NCBI GenBank assembly: GCA_958510825.1 | Contig: OY294045.1 | Span: 10,901,916 to 10,965,915 of the forward strand | DNA: 64,000 nt | Reading direction: 5' to 3' | Origin: Brachypterus glaber | Taxonomy: Eukaryota; Arthropoda; Insecta; Coleoptera; Kateretidae | Shown here: one piece after another, positions 1 to 12,600 of the stretch | Layout: each line of letters starts with the position of its first letter | Position numbering within the stretch: position 1 is the first letter of the stretch | Made by a program: the position numbers and the translations under genes | The notes under the pieces: model-generated | Told to the model about the DNA's origin: nothing | Database searches by the model: none | The model's input: the letters and a program-made list of their open reading frames with translations, nothing else

Positions 1-502
1 TGAATTTTTAAGTTATGGACATTGGTCTACATCAACATAATCAATAGAAGCCATTTAACACATTTTTAGAGAGATCGAAAAAGAAAATAACATTTTGGGC
101 CACCCTAATGGCGCGGAAATTTTTTTTTAAATTTTTTTGTTATTTTATTCGAAATCAGCGGTATCAAAAATAGTCGTATGCAAAAATTCAGAATTTTGTC
201 CCTGTTTATTTTCCTGGCCCACTGTGCGCAGGAAAATTTCATATAATGCGAAGAATTATATATATCTTCACGGCTTCTTGATTTAATATCATAGTATAGT
301 CATTTCTCATTTTTTGACAGACCAATTTAAAGTTACTAAACTCTTATTATACGGTGATATAGTGTCAGTGTATTAACCCCCCGATTATTCTTAGTATAAG
401 TTTTATATCCAGCATTATTACACTGTATGTCATTTTAAATTTATTTAATATTTAATCTGTTGACTCATTTATGCACGGCCCCCTTAATATCTATTTATAT
501 AG
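1..502. other. AT-rich DNA without recognised gene
   Basis: No coding stretch or recognisable repeat was found. The sequence is AT-rich with several poly-T runs and stops in all frames. It leads into the fold-back element that starts near 503. Confidence 0.5.
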
Positions 503-1935
503 TATGTCCAGTAAATGATGTCATTAATTTTAACACGTTCGCGACGACGTGCGCCACCGGTGGTACACGGTTTAATTCAGTTTCTATGCGCCTTTAAACT
601 CACTGCTTAACCGTTATACTTACGATATTGGATTTAAGACTATACATATAATGTATACACATCGATGTACCAGGGTTTTCGCATTCGGCCGAAAATATGG
701 ATTAGTTTAGTTTAGTTTATTAGTTTATACTCATTTTTGGACCTTATATACGATGTTAATAAAATACAAACAATTTTATAGTTGAGTTATACCGAAAACA
801 CCGTCGCGAACGTGTTAAGGGGTGATTCTACATAGGAAAATATGAAAAAAAGTTCCTATAAACATATGTCTAAAAATGCGTGGTAAAGGAGCTAAGTCCC
901 TTTGAAAGTGGCTAAAAAATTCGGTTTTTATTTAATAACATAGAAATCCTTTGGAATATAGCAAGGAGGTTTCGCACGTGAACTAATATTAATAAGGCCT
1001 ATCCTCATATGTTATTTTCGTTTTCATGTACTTATTTTAACCAGGGGTGTGTAAAACGATAGGGCCTTATTAGTTTTTTGTCCCAAACTTTTTTCTGTGT
1101 ATTTTTGGGATATGATTCCTCAGGTCAAAATACAAAAAAAAGGTACTCTTGTTCTAATACTGTAGGATTAACCGCTTTCGAGAAAAATTCATTTGAAGGT
1201 GAAATTTCACGGATTGAGGACGAAAAATTATGTACTAAAATGTTTAAAACCAAAATTTCAATGATGCATGATTATTCTATATCAAAAACTAAAAAAAAAA
1301 GTTTCTATACTTGTAGGTCGAAAAATCGCTTTTAAAGCTACTATGGCCCTTTAACAATGGTGCATTTTAGGGAGCCCATAGCTCCCTTAGGATTGATTTT
1401 TAGAAGTACCTGTATATGAATGAGGTTTTTTTCTTAGTTTTTGATGTACATTCACCTTTTTCAACATTTTAGTATTTAATTTTTCGTCCTCGAACCGTGA
1501 AAAAATTTTAACTTCAAATTAATTTTTGTCGAAAACGGGTAATCGTACAGTATTACAACAAGAGTACCTTTATGTGTTTTGACCTGACGAATATTCCAAA
1601 AACAAAATTACAAGAAAGTTACACAGAAAAAAGTTTGGGACAAAAAACTAATAACGCCCCCCAGTTTCGCACACACCTGTTTAAAATAAGTACATGAAGA
1701 TAGCATACGAAGATGGGCCTTATTAAGCTTAGTTTACATTCAAAACCTCGTTGCTGTACCTCAAAGCGTTCCTGAGTTATTAAATAAAAACCGATTTTTT
1801 TTAGCCACTTTCAAAGGGGCTTAGCCCTTACGACGCATTTTTAGACATATGTTTATAGGAACTTTTTTCATATTTTCCTATGTAGAATCCCCTTAAAATT
1901 AATGACATCATTTACTGGACATCCTGTATAGCTGG
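503..1935. mobile_element. Fold-back transposon with long terminal inverted repeats, interrupted by a MITE
   Basis: The left end (from about 503, TATGTCCAGTAAATGATG) is repeated in inverse at 1905-1930. The next roughly 150 bp of each arm also pair (left 819-960, right 1770-1895), including the shared motif around TCTAAAAATGCG and a GGAGCTAAG-type stretch. The internal part contains a TTTTTTGTCCCAAACTTTTT segment shared with the elements at 7161, 12075, 45119, 52211 and 58359. No transposase is left, so this is a non-autonomous member. The right end is followed by a small tandem duplication of CCTGTATAGCTGGATAT (1922-1955). The family is probably the Tc1/mariner-type group with ACAGGGTG-like ends; that assignment is an inference. 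Confidence 0.75.
534..814. mobile_element. piggyBac-like MITE, nested, with TTAA target duplication
   Basis: The ends are perfect inverted repeats (CACGTTCGCGACG / CGTCGCGAACGTG). They are flanked on both sides by TTAA (530-533 and 815-818), the target duplication of the piggyBac type. The host element's other arm, at 1890-1925, gives the empty site: there the sequence runs straight through TTTTAAGGGG. The element is 281 bp, has no coding capacity, and inserted after the host palindrome had formed. Confidence 0.85.
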
Positions 1936-2159
1936 ATATCCTGTATAGCTGTATACAGCATAACATTGAATTTTTAAGGCGTTACTAAGACATAGTCCTA
2001 AGTATCCATGAGAAAAAAATTTGGACATTTGGTCCTATTTATTTTCACATACATCGTTTTTTGTCCTAGGATACATTGATGTTGAGATATTTTAAAAAAA
2101 ATCTTTTTTTTTTTTTGAAAAATACGTCAAAAAAAAACTTTCCAAATCGAGTCCAAGGT

Positions 2160-2418
2160 CGCAATAGTATATTACGCTAGGGTTTTTACGAGGCACAGCC
2201 GAGTTAAAAAAGCACTCGATGTGCACTGAAATGGTTTGCATTGAGGTGCGTATACTATTTTTCTTACGACCTAACACCTAAACAGCAAAAAATACGCAAA
2301 AATTATCTTAAAATTATTTTATCAATTTGAGGTTATGTGTTTGACTTTTACTAATAATCTGACAGCAGATATGTAAAATCAGATGATCGTCACTTCCCAT
2401 CCGTTGTCATAGGCAATA
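2160..2418. repeat. Dispersed repeat relic, shared with 56165-56640
   Basis: This stretch shares several blocks in the same order with 56165-56640: AATAGTATATTACGC, GTGCGTATACTATTTTTC, CTACGACCTAACACCTAAAC, then TTTGAGGTTATGTGTTTGAC and CTGACAGCA. No coding capacity is seen. The right end abuts the 5'-shortened dispersed repeat at 2419. Confidence 0.65.
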
Positions 2419-2713
2419 TTTTAAATTGATAAACTCAATAGTAACCCCCGCGTGGCTTTTACTTTATTGAGTGGATAATTATTTATTTTACCCACTCAAC
2501 TATCACTTGTCAAATTATTTTCTTGTAAATGTCATTAAAATTTTTAATAAAAATATGAATTTCTAAGCTATATATTGGATAAAACCTGGTATGGCACTCA
2601 TGGGTAAACCGATATTGCCCTCTCGAAAATTAACCTGCTTGGCTGACACCTCGCAGGTTAATTTTCTCATGGGCAATATCTTACTTTACCCACTAGTACC
2701 ATAAATAACTATT
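2419..2713 (+). repeat. Dispersed repeat family (about 335 bp at full length), copy 1, 5'-shortened
   Basis: This is one of six copies in the window (others at 5935, 34235, 35429, 36251 and 61608). The body contains two built-in hairpins: ACTCAATAA...TTATTGAGT, and a GGTAAACCGATATTGCCC stretch paired with GGGCAATATCTTACTTTACC around a central AACCTGC...GCAGGTT stem. Full copies start TTTATCCAATACATACAG, and all copies end near AATAACTATT. This copy lacks the first 50 bp or so. No terminal inverted repeat or coding region is seen, so the class is unresolved (Helitron-like or SINE-like are possibilities). Confidence 0.8.
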
Positions 2714-3964
2714 TTTATTTTTCGTTTTTCGAAAAAAAAAAATTAATGTTATTAATTGTTTTAATATAAAGGGAAAGTATTCTTTTTTTAACAGCAATAT
2801 TTCATTTTGCCTTTTAAATAATTTTAACTTGCGTTTAAGTATTTGAAAAATATGCAATACACTATCCACAGTAAAGAGTATACTACGGCATACAAAGCAT
2901 TTTAAATCTTCGTGACTTTTTATAGCTTATTTACTGCGTAGATTCTCTATTGTTAGAAAAAGTTTTAAAGTTGTTAACTTTCTTTTTATTTTTTTTATTT
3001 CTAGAGCACAAAACAACTCCGTACCAATTTGCGAGATTTGCATAATAATATTGCATTTTTATAACGTGAAAGTATTACGAAAAATAATATTATTCGCAGT
3101 GTGTTAATACGTGAGTCGTCGCGCAAAAGGAGACCTAAAGGGGAAAATTTTAATGTTCGGATTAATTTACGCCATTTATCCAAAAAAATAATCCGACCCT
3201 TTTTATGTTATTTAATTACAGGGTGGTCCAAAAAAAACCGGACACTTTTTAAACCTTCATAACTTTTTTGCCTTTCGAGCGATCTTTACTTACTTTGAAA
3301 TTAATGGGCTCAAATCATTTAATATTCGGTTGATAATTTTATTTATTTAAATTATTATCCATTTTTTAGTAAGAAACCTTTATCTAAAGGGGTTATTATA
3401 AAGCCATGGGGATTAGAGCAAAATGTACAAAATGATAACTTTTCGTCTGCACTACGTTAAATGGTCTTTCTTCAATAGTTGTATGTAATTTATTTTTTGT
3501 AATTATTTTCTCGAAAGGCTACAGATAGCGTTAAATGGAATTTTAGCTTAAAAAAATTGATTAAGTAGGCGGTTATCTAAAAATAATTTTGACATGTCTC
3601 AAAAAATTGTATGTCAAATTGAAAATATCAAAAATTGCTATTCAAAAAACTAAGAAAAATGTAATAAAACTGCATTATGGTGGATATATATTTTAAAGAA
3701 GATGAACAATAAAAAATGAATATATTTAAAAATAAAATTGTGTAGAAAAATAAGAAATAAGTAGTTTTTGTCAAAACGAAAAAAAGTGCTTTTGTGTTAA
3801 AAAGGTTAACTTAAAATAAAGGATGATGGAAATTTTCATTAAATCAATATGGAATTATTACTACAAATAACCAACAAAGATTCTGTACTATAATATGGTT
3901 TTATATTATTGTTAGAAAATAAGACAGTATTTAATATAATTTAATTTATTTGTAATAAATTAAT
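2714..3964. other. AT-rich intergenic or intronic DNA with one transposon end
   Basis: No gene is seen. At about 3221 a typical transposon terminus appears (ACAGGGTGGTCC, then a CCGGACAC stretch). No matching inverse end was found, so this is probably a truncated element. The rest is AT-rich with no structure recognised. Confidence 0.4.
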
Positions 3965-4614
3965 AAAGAACCTGGCACACATATAGGGGGGTTCCTGTGC
4001 CTCAGTCAAACTGCCTCAAATTTTGATATTTTGTAATTTCGGGGGTAAACATTAAATTAGGAAAATTGCAGCCAAATTAAATGACCAGTTTCGGAGAAAA
4101 ACGCTTTTAAAAATCTAATTTTATGACAGATTTTTTGACGTATATTAAGGTTATTTTTTACTTACGTAAATATTAACTTAATTAACCGTTTTAAGTTTAT
4201 CATACTCTGTTAATTAAAGAACAGGCAAGATAAATATTACATAAAAGGCTTTATTATCATTTACTTACATGTGGTTATATAAAAAATTTAAAAGTTTGTG
4301 AAACTTCCACATGCTGGCATTTTCTACGTGTTTGCTAATTATCTGTATATTTTCTGTATTAGATTTGTGCTTGATTATGTTGAAACATGGTTTGGTACAT
4401 CGAAAAATATTTTATAATTATATATTTTAGATTTTCTTGATATATTTTTCCAAAAATACGTCTGAGGCTTGACAAATCTGTCATCATATTTGTGTCATTT
4501 AATTTGGCTGCAATTTTCCTAATTTAATGTTTACCCCCGAAATTACAAAATATCAAAATTTGAGGCAGTTTGACTGAGGCCCAGGAACCCCCCTATATGT
4601 GTGCCAGGTTCTTT
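3965..4614. mobile_element. MITE with about 115-bp terminal inverted repeats
   Basis: The left end (AAAGAACCTGGCACACATAT, then a run of Gs) and the right end (reverse complement, ending at 4614) match over about 115 bp, with only small differences such as CCTGTGCC against GGCCCAGG. The element is 650 bp with no ORF, so it is non-autonomous. The target duplication is unclear because the flanks are AT-rich. Confidence 0.8.
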
Positions 4615-5188
4615 GTAATAAAAACATATTTCTTCTTTAAATTCTTTCTTCATTATCAAATACTTAAATCTTATTTTATTTTGGCGATTTCTTATTTCTC
4701 ATGTTACATGTAGGACAATTTTCGAATTTCCGTACGTTATTTACAATTTTTGTGTTATTTAATACTCATTTTACTTACAATACCCATCTAGAATTCAGCT
4801 TTAACAGAAGAAATGGAAAACAATTTTTTTCACTACCAGCCTAAAAGCACATCTTTATTACTGTTCTTTTCATTGGTAGAAATATTATTTCTCTACCTAT
4901 GACGTCAGAGGTTCTAAAAATAATGAAATTGCACCATGGTTAATAATGAATTTTTATTCAGCTGTTATGGCATCTGACGTTTCACTTAATTATTAAATCA
5001 CAATGCTATTTACAAGTGTCTTTAGGCACCAAATTTATTTATTGCATGATAAATTAAAAAATATTAACTAAATTAGCACCTATAAAAAATGTTTTACAAA
5101 AAAACACTTCAAAAAGTGAAAATCATTGGTCCATCATATTCAACCATAGATTATACAACCCATATATTACCGTAAGGATCATAGATTA

Positions 5189-5305
5189 CTAGAGGTACAA
5201 CACCCATATATTGATTTTTGAGGCAACAGATTCTCCCTCACAGTTTTCGCCTGCCCTTATTTCTGGGGGAGTACCAGAATCATCACTTTGCATTTCACTT
5301 TCCAT
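5189..5305 (-). CDS. Short acidic ORF, possible exon or transposon N-terminus
   Basis: On the minus strand an ATG at 5305 opens 38 codons to a TAG. The product begins MESEMQSDDSGTPPEIRAGE, is acidic and soluble-looking, and has more balanced codons than the AT-rich surroundings. No domain is recognised. It could be the first exon of a transposon protein or a chance ORF. No adjoining exon was found. Confidence 0.2.
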   Translation of the reverse strand: MESEMQSDDSGTPPEIRAGENCEGESVASKINIWVLYL

Positions 5306-5504
5306 TTTTATATATTTTATTACAATTAACACGGAAACACTTTCTAACTTAATAATTTTAGCAGATCACCAGAAAATTTCTGCCAGAAATGTCAAGTTAT
5401 TCATTTGTTTTTTAATGGCCGCGAACGGCCAGCGTGATATTTTAAATTTATAAGCTTTTTCATTAAATTTTAGTAAAATAAATAAATAGCTAATTAATTG
5501 TACT

Positions 5505-5662
5505 GGTAGTGAAAAAAATACTATATTTTCCACGTGAGTGAAGATTTAACATTTTAGACCGCGGCTTGCGGGCTTCGCGCTGGCGCGCTCATCCTGCAAT
5601 TTGACGCAGATCAAAAATGTTAAACTTCTCTCACTTGGTAAATAATATACTATTTTTGAGAT
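5505..5662. repeat. Imperfect palindrome with GC-rich centre
   Basis: The arms pair around 5505-5560 and 5605-5662 (ACTATATTTTCCACGTGAGT against ACTTGGTAAATAATATAC, and AACATTTT against AAAATGTT). The centre at 5558-5600 is GC-rich and itself partly self-complementary (GCTTGCGGGCTTCGCGC). It resembles a small fold-back MITE. No gene is seen. Confidence 0.55.
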
Positions 5663-5934
5663 ACGATGTTTCAAAATTTACAGGGCGTCGCTCTGAGGCC
5701 GATGTGTCCAATGCACCCAAAAACACAACAATCTTTTTTTTACTTTCTGGTCTCTTTTCGCGTGACCACTCACATATAATAAACTATATGATTTCCCTAA
5801 GCACGTCGCTCCATCCATGAAATTATTCTCTATAAACTTAATTATCCTGTAAAAAACTGAATTAATGAGTAAAGAATTTTAAAGCTTTTAAGTGAATTAT
5901 CATATGAACTTTTTCTTTAAATTAAAAAAAGACT

Positions 5935-6200
5935 TTTATCCAATACATACAGATAATAAGACAATTACCAAATTTATTTTAAATAGATAAACTCAATAAT
6001 GCGTGGCTCTTACTTTATTGAGTGGATAATTATTTATTTTACCCACTCAACTGTCACTTGCCATATTATTTTCTTGTATATGTCATTAAAATTTTTAATA
6101 AAAATATGAATTCCTAAGCTATTTATTGGATAAAACCTTGTATGGCACTCATGGGTAAACCGATATCTTACTTTACCCACTAGTACCATAAATAACTATT
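5935..6200 (+). repeat. Dispersed repeat family, copy 2, lacking central hairpin
   Basis: It starts TTTATCCAATACATACAG and ends AATAACTATT as in the other full copies. The central AACCTGC...GCAGGTT hairpin block (about 70 bp) is deleted: the sequence passes directly from GGTAAACCGATA to TCTTACTTTACCC. Confidence 0.8.
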
Positions 6201-6334
6201 TTCTACTACCTAATTAAGATTTTTTATTGATTACGGTCATTTTATAAACTTTCTCATTTTTCCACCCGTCTACAAAAGGCACTCGTTTCACATTTTTTAA
6301 TTACATTTACTTATAATATACACGAAATACAGCA

Positions 6335-6548
6335 TATAGTTCGTGTAAAGATGCAAGTGGCTTCCAAAACAACTTTACACTACGATTTTTCAAGAACGCT
6401 TTGACATAGAGAATTGAAATATAAGTATATATAATTTTTTTCTAATACTTATCTAGTTCCAAATTTCAAGTCTCTCGGTCAAAGCATTTTTGAAATATCG
6501 TAGTGTGAAGTTGTTTTGCAAGCGACTTGTATCTTTGCAAGAACTATA
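6335..6548. repeat. Fold-back repeat (about 210 bp)
   Basis: The ends TATAGTTC and GAACTATA, and the following 60-80 bp of each arm (AAAGATGCAAGTGGCTT against GCGACTTGTATCTTTGC, then a stretch around ACAACTT and TACGA), are inverse copies with scattered mismatches. It is a non-coding, MITE-like relic. It directly abuts the next MITE. Confidence 0.65.
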
Positions 6549-6550
6549 AT

Positions 6551-6684
6551 CACGGTTCGCTCCTAGATGGAAAAAGTCAAAAGACGAGTTCACAACGTTT
6601 GGACTTTTATACATCGTAAATAGAATATGTCAACAAACGTCGTGAACTCGACTTTTGACTTTTTTCATCCAGGAGCGAACCGTG
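6551..6684. mobile_element. Short snap-back MITE (134 bp)
   Basis: The terminal inverted repeats start CACGGTTCGCTCCT and continue as a near-complete palindrome (AAAAAGTCAAAAG and GAGTTCAC in the arms). TAAT flanks both sides (6547-6550 and 6685-6688) as a likely target duplication. There is no coding capacity. Confidence 0.8.
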
Positions 6685-7160
6685 TAATCTAAAAGCTTTT
6701 AAGAAAAATGCAAAAAACAGTATATCATATATGGGGTCAATTTGACAGCACCAGACTAAATATGTGAGAAAAAAGGATCAGACTAACGGAAAGGTTAATA
6801 ATTCTTATCTGATAACATAACCATGGTCCATAGGTATCGATCTAAGTGGCTCTTTTCCGCAAATACGCCCACGGGTGAGCTCAACAGGTCCCAGCTATAA
6901 AGTAAAGCAGTAAGGGCTTATCCATAAATTATGTCACAAATTGTTGGTAATTTTTTAAACCCCTCGCTCCCCGCAGTCACAAAGTATCACAAGTGGACAA
7001 TCCTTCTTTCCCCTGTTACTTCACAAAGGTTAAAAAAAAAAACAAAATAGAATTTTATTTATTGCTTCTTATGATGGACCTAAATCGAAGAATAAATAAA
7101 GAAAAAATTTTAAAAAACTTTAGAATAAATACATAAAAAATAAAAAAATACTTTAGAATA

Positions 7161-7875
7161 TATATACAAGGTGATCAGTAAGTACCATGCCAAAATTTAA
7201 GAGATTCTACATCCAAAAATATGATAAAAGTTTCTATAAAGGGTAGTCCGGAAATGAGCCTTAAGGGAGCTACGGCCATTCGAAGATGACATATTAAATG
7301 GGGAACAAATAAAAGCATCAATAAAATTTTAATGCTGTAGGGTGTTTCTTCATTTAAAACTGAGCAAAAAAGTATTCTTCACCAAAACACCTAAATTTAA
7401 TATTAAAGGAGTAATAGCCTTTTAAAAAGTAACATATTTGGTGGCACAGAATGTAACTTTCTCTTAATTGCATTTTTTTTTGAAAACAGTTGCTCCTACA
7501 GTGTTACACTATATGACATTTTTTATGTATTTTTATTCAATAAATCTATATTTTTATAAAAAGCTACACATAAAAAAGTTTGGGGCAAAAATGTGTTAAG
7601 CCTCGCATATTTTGTCCGTCTATGCACGCCTCTGGATAAATTCAAGAAAATAAATTAACATAAACTTATTGCCCTTATTAATAATAGTATACACGCAAAA
7701 GCTCGTCGCTCTAGCTTAAAGGGTACCAGAGTTATTGATTAAAAACCTTATTTTTATTACAAGTTTAAAGGGCTCATTTCCGTACCAACCTTTACAGGAA
7801 CTTTTTTTTTGTATTTTTGGATGTAGAATCACCTCTTAAATTTAGGCATGTCAGTTATTGATCACCCTGTATATA
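7161..7875. mobile_element. Non-autonomous transposon with ACAGGGTGATCA-type ends
   Basis: The termini TATATACAAGGTGATCA and TGATCACCCTGTATATA are inverse copies. The terminal repeats extend inwards for about 100 bp, including the motif GATTCTACATCCAAAAATA. The interior contains the AAAAGTTTGGGGCAAAAATG segment that recurs in the elements at 45119 and 58359. No transposase ORF is present. This is the least disturbed member of the family in the window and serves as a reference for the interrupted ones. Confidence 0.8.
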
Positions 7876-10381
7876 GGTACAGAGTGTTTCACTTAAAACT
7901 CCCAGGGACTATTAATCAAAAATAAAAATATATGCTTGACTATATTTTCAGTGTAACCAAATTTAGGAGATTTTTGTTACTACTATAATTTTTGTTGATA
8001 GTTCCATTTCCATTATGCTTTCGGTTGTCACTTCTGATCATCTTATTTTTTACAACATAATAAAGTTCAGTGATTTTCTAAATTTTATTAAAAATGTTAT
8101 GCAAAATGGTTACTTCTAAGATATGCATTTTAAAATAAGTTTATAATTAAAAAAAAAAATGTAACAGAGTAAATATTTTTTAAATTACATTTTTCAGATA
8201 ATTATTCGGTTCGCTGAATATATTAGAGATTAGTGTCAAATTAGATTATGATGTAAAACAAGCCGTGAAGATAATGCTTCGCCTCTCTTAGTATGTACTC
8301 TGACATTACACACTAAAAAATTGAGTGTAAAATTTTACACTTACTTTACATTCAAACTGTTCCACATTTATCACATTCACAAGAGTGTAAATACTTAAAT
8401 ACTAATTATTAATTATTAATTTCTAATTAGTAATTGTATTTATTTATTATAGAATAGATATACAGAATCATGGAGAGACCCAAATAAGCTTTATGCTTGT
8501 TCTAACAGATATTTTTATACTTTTTTAGACAAATATTTATTATTTATGTCGAATGATTATTTATATTTAATATATTTATATGTTTTAAAATTGTTAATTG
8601 TTAAAATTATATAAAACTTATTTTTTATTAATTTTTCGTGAGGTCGCTATCTATACATGCATTGATAAAGCAAAAATGTGTAACTATCGTAACACGTGTT
8701 TATAAATTTAAAGATAGTGGCAGTTTTGTCGTGGAACATAAAATATACAATTGTTAATAAAAAAGGTAAAATTGTAAATAAAATAGTATACAAAACAGGT
8801 TTCAGTTCTAGATAATTGGCCACTATCTTTTGTTATTCTCTGAGTTGTGAATTCGGGAATTTGAAACCGTCTGAACGTATGCATTGTGTACTATCCAATC
8901 CTTTTTTTTTTCGACTGTGCTACCTTATATAAAGTTATGGTTAAAAACAAGTAATTCGAACTTTTCTCTTTTCTCTCTTCAATCGCAAAGTTTTTTTGTG
9001 GAGGGTCACACATGTGAATAAAGGAGGGTATCGCATTTTGGGCTAAATCATCTGCAACGATAAGACTTTACATGCTTATAGATACATAAAAAATAAACAC
9101 TTAGCCAAAATTTCAGCACTTTTTACATCCCGGAACATACTTTAATTAATTATTTTAATTAAGAATTTTGACATATGCCAATGTACGATTTGGCAACATT
9201 GCACGAAACTTCAAGTGTCAAATGTCATCTTGTAAAAATAAAAATAACTTTGCACATTAACTACTACAGTGGGGCCAAAAGAAAGAGCCTGTATTGTGTT
9301 CACTGCTCTTGACTATAATATTAAAATTTCCATGATATGATTTAACTAGATTATGAAAAAGTTACACATATACTTTTAACTTTTAATATTAATTAAATAT
9401 ATTTATTTAAAAATAAATATATTTAATTAATATTGTACAGTGTTTTTATTATACATTCTACCTAAATGTATTTATGTTGGTTTTTAGATAACAAAAAATA
9501 TTGCTTTTTTTTAATATGATAGTCACATTTAGAGCAAGAATAATTCGATGTTATTCTTCTAGCTACAACACTGAGAAGAGTAAAATAAGTAACCGTGAAA
9601 TGACCGTGTACATGAAAATGTGCCAAATTTACATATTCTCCACTTTTACGAACTAGTGTTTAATCCGTTTATCGTACGTCGAGCCATTTAACAGAAAATT
9701 CGCGAATAGCGACACCCAATTCAAAACCAATTTTAGTTACATTCTAACGAAAATTGGTTGTAACTGTTACAAAGAAATTGTATTATCGCGTAGCAAAACT
9801 CGTCCGACATTTCACGCTTCTAGATTAATATAGTCATTATTGGTTGTCGGACAGACGGACGGACGGACTTTTTTTTTTTCATGAAACTCACAATCGTCCT
9901 AGAGACTTGGATATAAATTAAAAATATCCAAGAATTTGTTAAACTAAATTAAATTGTTTGATATTTTACTATTTTAAAAAATCTATATAAAATATTTTAC
10001 TATTCCTTAAAACCACTTTTGTTTGATTAACGCAGTCGTCCCTCCGAAGTGACTGATCGATTTTGTGCTTTTTAGCACTCTTTAGAGCCACATATCGGTA
10101 GTAAGGACAATTACGAAAATCCAATCCTTTCCATATATCTCTATAATTGTTATAATGAACAGCAAAAACAGCTAGCGATATGCAGAGACTGGATAAACCT
10201 ATCGGCAGTCTAAAAAGGAAGCAGTTATTGGTTTCAAGAATCTACTGCACGCTGTCGATGGGGGGCAGCTTAATCAATGCCACAGTGGACATTGCTGCCA
10301 ATTGAATCCTAAACGCTAGGAGCGTACCTTTTACACTGTAATACCTGGTACTAAGTACAAGAAAACATGTTGTTGAAAATA
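7876..10381. other. AT-rich region with small palindromes and a short GACG-type microsatellite
   Basis: No gene was found. Structures seen: an inverted repeat around 8711-8832 (AAGATAGTGGC against GCCACTATCTT); a near-perfect AT palindrome at 9385-9434 with 24-bp arms (ATTAATTAAATATATTTATT); and a GGAC/GACG microsatellite at 9850-9871 next to a poly-T run. The stretch 9640-9870 has a more balanced base composition and may be a transposon end, but no partner was found. Confidence 0.45.
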
Positions 10382-11084
10382 TATATCGGATGTCCCAACT
10401 CTATTTGCCCAGCGATTTTCTCAAAAACTAAAAGAGATAATCAAGTTCTGCGAAAACCACCTTAAATTAGACAACTTAAACTATCTTTTAGCATATATTT
10501 GAAGCTTTCAGCTCTTAAAATGTGGGCAGGGGGCATAGGGGGGATTTTTTTAATGAAAAGGAGGGGTCATATAATACATCATTTTAAAGCAAATAAAATT
10601 CTCTATTGGACTGTATATTTTTTAATTTTTTAAACAATTTTTTTAAGTTTTTAATTTTTTGTGGTAAAAAATGCGATTAAGTTTTTTTTGTAAATTTTTA
10701 TTTGTGTCAATTAAAATTAGTTTAAAATTATAATTTACGTTTTCATCATAAAATTAGTAATTTTTTAAAAATTGTCTGATTTTTTAGAGAAAATTTGACA
10801 AAAATACCCATTTTAAACCCAAAAAAAAATGTTAAAAAAAATTAAAAATATATACTTAAAAGAATAATTTTATAAGCTTTAAAATGATGTACATGACCCC
10901 ACTTTCCATTTAAAAAAATGTCCCTCTAAGCCCCCCTGACCACATTTCAAGAGCGGAAAGTATTAAATATATGCTAAAATATAGTTTAAGTTGTCTTATT
11001 TAAGATCGTTTTCTCAGAACTTGATTATCTCTTTTAGTTTACGAGAAAATCGCTGGGTATATAGAGTTGGGACACCCGGTATAG
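10382..11084. mobile_element. Fold-back transposon (about 700 bp) with GGGTGTCCCAACTC-type ends
   Basis: The left end (TATATCGGATGTCCCAACTC) and right end (inverse, ending near 11084) pair almost throughout. Blocks include CAGCGATTTTCTCA, AACTTGATTATCTCTTTTAG and a GGGGG-containing segment. A half copy of the same family is at 42765-43170. No coding capacity is seen. Confidence 0.75.
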
Positions 11085-11239
11085 TTAAAAATCACTTGGC
11101 TTAAATGTTATTCATTTGGATTAAGATATTACGCTTATCTATCTAATGTAAGTCTAGCTTAAAGCATTTTGGGAATCGAATTTTATAATTCTCTAGCTAT
11201 AACTATAAAGAATTGAAAGTTTTTTCCCGATTTGTATAA

Positions 11240-11519
11240 TTTAGCTTTTTGATTTTTGGGTAATAGTGCTTTGGATCTGACTAAAATTGTTATCTAATTT
11301 TGCTGTGACGTTTCGACGATGGATTTTCGTCGTTTTCGAACCTTTATTGGAAATAAAAAAATATATATAAGTATAAAAAAAATACAATTGTTTAAACATT
11401 TACCTTAATAATAAAGGTTCGAAAACAACGAAAATCTATCGTCGAAACGTCACAGCAAAATTAGATAACAATTTTAATCAGATCCAAAGCCATATTCCCC
11501 AAGAATCAAAAAGCTAAAA
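11240..11519. mobile_element. Fold-back element with GACGTTTCGACGAT arms
   Basis: The arms 11240-11350 and 11410-11519 are inverse copies containing TTGGATCTGA / TCAGATCCAA and GTGACGTTTCGACGAT. They enclose an A-rich loop. It belongs to the class of arthropod fold-back repeats with a CGTTTCG-type core, of which other representatives are at 34848 and 41063. It has no ORF. Confidence 0.7.
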
Positions 11520-12074
11520 TATAACTATAAAGAGTACGAGTATAGTAAGGTAATATTTGTATAATTTAATAATTATAATTTTATACAGTATTTAAAAATT
11601 TATTCTTTTCTCATAAATAAAACACCAATTAAAGGAAAACATAATTATACTTGAATTTACTACGAACATCTAGACAGCGATGAAATTATGAAATTCCAAC
11701 GCATACTTTATGAAAATGCTGCTCCATTTTGCCCCAACTATTAACCACTAAAATCCATATTTATATCCAAGGCATTTATTCTCAACTATTCATAAATTCT
11801 ATTTGGAAGTAATATTGACATATTAAATACGCCACTAGCATATTTTAAATATGTTCTACTTATACCTACGCTAAAAAAGAGCATGATTAAAGCCAACCCT
11901 TTAATACCCGTGTCGGTCTCTGGGACCAATTAAACACAATTGCATTAGAATCTATCTAAAATTGTCAAATAGTTACAAAAGAGGGGTTGCAAAAATGTCA
12001 AAAATTCTATGTAACCTCAATTTTTTCAAAATAGTGGCTGTCCATACTCTGTTCCATAAAATTTAAGTTCCATT

Positions 12075-12600
12075 TCGGCGCACTGACCGGACCCCGAATC
12101 TACATTAAAAAATATGAAAAAAAAATCTAAAAATGAAATGAGCCCTAATGGACCTTTTATTTAATATCTCTGGAACCCTATAAATCAGAGTAACAAATTT
12201 TTGCCCATGCCTTAACATTTATAAAAGCTATCATTTTATGTGATTTTTGTTTGGTAATTTAAACAGGGACATGCAAAATGGGGGGGCCGATGCCACTTTT
12301 TTGCCCGAAACTTTTTATGTGTAGATTTTTTGACATTTTCTTAATAAAATATAATTAATTAAAAATACATAAAAAATGTGAGGTTAAAAAAAATTACGTT
12401 TTGAGCATCTAAAATAAGAACTGAATAATGTGCCAATAAAAAGTTTCAATACTGCACAGCGATTCTACATCAAAAACAGTGCAAAAAAGTTCCCGTACAC
12501 AAATATTCTAAAATATCTTTTAAGGGAGCTACGGTCCCTTTAATGGTGTTATTCTTTAAAAGGCCATAGTACTCTTAACCCTTTGTTGCCTGAGTAATCA
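12075..12600. mobile_element. Degraded member of the ACAGGGTG-type transposon family
   Basis: Recognised by its internal blocks rather than clean ends: GATTCTACATCAAAAAC and AAGGGAGCTACGGTCCCTTT on the right, the inverse-type CGAATCTACATTAAAAAATA on the left, and an ACTTTTTATGTGTAGATT block in the middle. The same blocks appear in the elements at 7161, 45119 and 58359. The ends are eroded and no ORF remains. Confidence 0.55.

Noticed and set aside
1078..1335. 85-codon ORF
   Set aside because: Lies in the non-coding body of a fold-back transposon; the same blocks recur without an open frame in relatives.
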